Assembly (NCBI RefSeq): GCF_016900655.1
Contig: NZ_JACJKH010000021.1
Span: forward strand, 1 to 63,979
Direction of reading: 5' to 3'
Length of the DNA: 63,979 bases
Source of the DNA: Drancourtella massiliensis
GTDB lineage: Bacteria > Bacillota > Clostridia > Lachnospirales > Lachnospiraceae
Below the pieces are notes generated by a model. It made no database searches, was not told where the DNA came from, and was given only the letters and a program-made list of their open reading frames with translations. How positions within the stretch are numbered: position 1 is the stretch's first letter; each line of letters opens with the position of its first letter. A program made the translations under genes and the position numbers. This document shows positions 61,616 through 63,979 of the stretch, in pieces.

Positions 61616-62518
61616 ATGGTCATAGCAGAAGCAAAAGGAATCGGGAAATGGTATGAGGACAAGTGTGTACTTTTGCAGTGCAGTATGGAGATCCGGGCAG
61701 GGGAAAGTTATGGACTTGTAGGAATCAATGGAGCCGGTAAGACAACATTGATGAAAATTCTGCTGGGACTTCAGAGGGCAGAGGAAGGAAGTGTTCTTCT
61801 ATGTGGCGAAAAGCCGCAGACAGACAGAAGATATCTGACCCGGATCGGCAGTATGATAGAAAGGCCCGTATTTTATGAACATCTGAATGCGGTGGAAAAT
61901 TTAAAAATGCATCTTGCGTATATGCAGACATCTGGAAATATTTCAGAGATCCTGCATCAGACCGGATTGTTTTCAGTCAGGAATAAGCCGGTATCTACAT
62001 ATTCGCTTGGTATGAAACAGAGGCTTGGACTGGCGCGTGCTATGATTCATCATCCTGATCTGTTTGTACTGGATGAACCTTTTAACGGGAATGACACTTT
62101 TGTTTTTGGCGGTCTCGCAGACGGAAGGAGAGGAAGATACGATTTTTCTTATTTGGGAAGGACAGGCGGCACTAGTGAGTGCGCTAAACTTTGCGTGCTG
62201 CACTATCTTTGCGACAACGGCAACAGGAAATGTGATCATCAGGGATTATGGAAAAGAGAAAGCATCCCTTCTTTTTTCTTACCCTGTTCCAAGAAAAAAG
62301 ATCTATCAGGTCAAATGTCTGTTGGTAGGTGCGTTGACTTTGCCAGTCGCAATTACAGGAATTGGAGTACCGCTTGGAGTGTTGTATGCAGTGTCATGGG
62401 TAACAGGGATTCAGCTTCAGATGATTTCAGACAGATTCTGGATGGAGGTACCTGTAGCAGGAATGAGCGTGGTATTTGTGGCGGGAGCCATGTTTACCTG
62501 CAACAGAACAACAAATAA
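61616..62518 (+). pseudogene. ABC transporter ATP-binding protein, truncated by deletion
   Basis: Residues 1-158 are a good ABC ATPase of the lantibiotic/drug export type: Walker A GINGAGKTT (36-44), signature YSLGMKQRLGLARAM, Walker B LFVLDEPFNG. After Gly158 (62089) the frame continues for 142 codons with no ABC similarity and no D- or H-loop. In another frame the same DNA encodes a membrane permease fragment (62091-62540). This fits a deletion that removed the ATPase C-terminus and the permease N-terminus. The protein should not hydrolyse ATP properly. The start has AAAGGAGG upstream. Confidence 0.8.
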
Positions 62519-62540
62519 AATAGAAAAAATGAAGGTATAA
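62091..62540 (+). pseudogene. ABC-2-type permease, C-terminal remnant
   Basis: Frame 62091-62540 encodes hydrophobic segments MTLLFLAVSQ, ALVSALNFACCTIFA, CLLVGALTLPVAITGIGVPLGVLYAV and PVAGMSVVFVAGAMFTC. The characteristic segment VIIRDYGKEKASLLFSYPVPRKKIYQVK recalls ABC-2 permeases of bacitracin/lantibiotic exporters. There is no proper start and the normal N-terminal segments are missing. It is fused by deletion to the upstream ATPase gene in a different frame. The last 10 codons overlap nothing, and the MFS gene begins 2 bases later. Confidence 0.7.
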
Positions 62541-62542
62541 TC

Positions 62543-63799
62543 ATGATGAAAAAAGCACGATTTTCGAGAGACTTTATCCTTGTTGTAATCGGGCAGATCA
62601 TTTCCCTGTTTGGAAATGCAGCACTGCGCTTTGCGATCCCGCTTTATCTACTGAACCAGACCGGCTCTTCTGTGCTTTATGGTACGGTGACGGCCTGCGC
62701 ATTCCTGCCATCAATAGTTATGTCGCCGATTGGAGGAATTGTGGCAGACCGTGTAAACAAAAGGACGATTATGGTTGTTCTTGATTTTTTTACAGCTGCA
62801 TTAACTATTTTCGTTTCGATTTTTTTGGAGCAGGACGGTCAGATTCTCCTTTTGGCAGGTGCTCTGATGCTGCTGTACGGAATTGCGGGAGCGTATCAGC
62901 CATCTGTTCAGTCCGCAATTCCCGTATTGGTAACACAGCAGCATGTCATGAAAGCAAATTCGGTGATTAATACGGTGAATTCATTGTCTTCTCTGACCGG
63001 ACCTGTACTTGGAGGAGTCCTTTACAGTACTTATGGACTGCGTACTGTTCTGATTGTCTGTTCAGCCTGCTTTTTTGCATCGGCAGTAATGGAAATCTTT
63101 ATTCATATTCCATATAAGAAGCCGGAGAAAAAAGAGGGAATCTGGAAAATCGTCCGTGCAGATTTTGAGCAAAGTTTTCAATTTATAAGAAGAGAGCGCC
63201 CGGAGATCGGAAAAGTTGTGCTGGTAATCTGCGGAATCAACCTGTTTTTGTCAGCAATGATTATAGTAGGAATGCCATACATCATTACAGAAGTATTGGA
63301 GATTCAGACCAATCTGGCAAACAGACTTTGTGGATTTGCAGAAGGAGCACTTGGAGCAGGAGGGCTTGCCGGTGGCATATGTGCGGGAATCTTTTCAGAA
63401 AAGCTACAGATAGAAGATGCAGGAAAAGCAATACTGATCTGCGCGTTGTGTTTGTTTCCAATGGGGATTTCGATGCTTCTTCCTGTTTCTGCGCTGACAG
63501 TTTATGGAGTAATGGCAGTATGTTGTTTTATAGTCATGCTGTTTTCCACGATTTTTACAGTACAGATGATATCGTACATTCAAATTGCGACACCTCGGAA
63601 TCTGATAGGAAAAGTAATTGCAATGACACTGACGGTGTCGACATGTTCACAGCCTTTAGGTAATGCACTGTATGGAATCTTGTTTGATGCATGTCGGGAT
63701 AAAGAAGCATTTGTTATATTGTTTGCCGGAATCACGTCTCTTCTTCTGGCAGCAGGAACCGGGAAATATTTTGGAAGCCTGAGATCACAGCCGCGCTGA
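62543..63799 (+). CDS. MFS transporter, probable drug exporter
   Basis: A 418-residue protein with about twelve membrane segments and the MFS motif A-like loop GGIVADRVNKRTIMVV (D-R-x-N/G-K/R-R). It resembles the macrolide-efflux (MefA/DUF894)-type group rather than sugar symporters. It lies 2 bases after the permease fragment and probably shares the TetR-controlled transcript. Substrate is unknown. The start is ATG 62543, with an alternative ATG three bases later; AAGGT precedes it. Confidence 0.88.
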   Translation: MMKKARFSRDFILVVIGQIISLFGNAALRFAIPLYLLNQTGSSVLYGTVTACAFLPSIVMSPIGGIVADRVNKRTIMVVLDFFTAALTIFVSIFLEQDGQILLLAGALMLLYGIAGAYQPSVQSAIPVLVTQQHVMKANSVINTVNSLSSLTGPVLGGVLYSTYGLRTVLIVCSACFFASAVMEIFIHIPYKKPEKKEGIWKIVRADFEQSFQFIRRERPEIGKVVLVICGINLFLSAMIIVGMPYIITEVLEIQTNLANRLCGFAEGALGAGGLAGGICAGIFSEKLQIEDAGKAILICALCLFPMGISMLLPVSALTVYGVMAVCCFIVMLFSTIFTVQMISYIQIATPRNLIGKVIAMTLTVSTCSQPLGNALYGILFDACRDKEAFVILFAGITSLLLAAGTGKYFGSLRSQPR

Positions 63800-63875
63800 A
63801 AAGCGCGGCGAAACAGGTAAAAAAAGCAGAAAAAACCAAAGAGCGAAAAAAGATAGAAAAAGTCAAAAAAAGTTG

Positions 63876-63904
63876 TTGACATTTATAAGCCTGGATGATA
63901 ATAT
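63876..63904 (+). promoter_or_regulatory. Strong promoter reading out of the window
   Basis: TTGACA (63876-63881), 17-base spacer, TAATAT (63899-63904). The 50 bases upstream are rich in A-tracts, like an UP element. The leader that follows has CTCAG...CTGAG as a hairpin. The gene served is beyond the window; a stable-RNA or ribosomal transcript is possible but unproved. Confidence 0.6.
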
Positions 63905-63979
63905 ATAACACGTTCCGCTGATAACTGTCAGCACAAAACATCTCAGAGTGACAATCCTGAGGACGGCTTTTCCGCATTG

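Noticed and set aside
63905-63979. Start of an rRNA operon
   Set aside because: Promoter strength and A-tracts fit, but no 16S or tRNA sequence is visible before the window ends.

Overview
The window looks like a chromosome segment from an anaerobic, low-to-mid-GC Gram-positive of the Clostridia, most likely Lachnospiraceae. Three things support this: the spacing of cysteines in the hybrid-cluster protein typical of strict anaerobes, an alpha/beta-type small acid-soluble spore protein (a spore former), and Firmicutes gene sets (AddAB instead of RecBCD, PyrK/PyrDB, ClpC, PadR regulators, VanZ). Almost every gene is on the + strand. The exceptions are a transposase fragment at the left edge, a PH-domain gene, and a probable small RNA. 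No tRNA, rRNA, CRISPR array or complete insertion sequence was recognised.

Layout. 1-2.0 kb is accessory: the end of an insertion sequence, an orphan lipoprotein, a long palindrome, and a HicAB locus whose toxin is internally deleted while antitoxin, promoter and operator remain. 2.1-6.3 kb holds a domain-swapped GH3 glycosidase and hcp, which has a Crp/Fnr-like site at about -41.5. 6.5-10.6 kb is an unusual cluster: two LolD/MacB-type ABC ATPases, a PadR regulator and three paralogous membrane proteins, with no recognisable permease. 10.6-14.5 kb is the fructose locus fruK-fruA-fruR with duplicated operator blocks. 14.6-20.8 kb has two two-component systems, a repeat-rich lipoprotein, an MBL-fold secreted hydrolase and a candidate small RNA.

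20.8-33.6 kb is a run of housekeeping genes: hisHF, ung, an ArsR regulator, a TPR lipoprotein, hflX, addB-addA, DUF1294, a nitrilase-family amidase and crcB. 33.7-36.4 kb is a PadR-DUF1700-DUF4097-PspC envelope operon with a perfect palindromic operator, followed by the spore-protein gene and a structured repeat element. 36.4-42.5 kb contains a TagA-like glycosyltransferase, a PucR-type regulator and the cell-division/wall-hydrolysis set ftsE-ftsX-M23 hydrolase-ctpA. 42.6-48 kb is pyrimidine synthesis (pyrC, F, K, D, E), with pyrE on its own promoter. 48-51 kb holds small membrane proteins and a long M29 aminopeptidase. 51.2-54.8 kb is purine synthesis (purE, M, N, D), then cysK.

56.0-60.8 kb is a short GntR regulator next to clpC (without ctsR/mcsAB) and radA. 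The right end has a TetR regulator, a decayed ABC transporter formed by a deletion that joins an ATPase to a permease fragment, an MFS exporter, and a strong promoter reading out of the window.

The most promising undescribed items are the PadR/ABC/three-paralogue cluster, the minus-strand RNA at about 17.4 kb, the toxin-deleted HicB operon, and the several self-controlled promoters whose operators can be read directly from the DNA.
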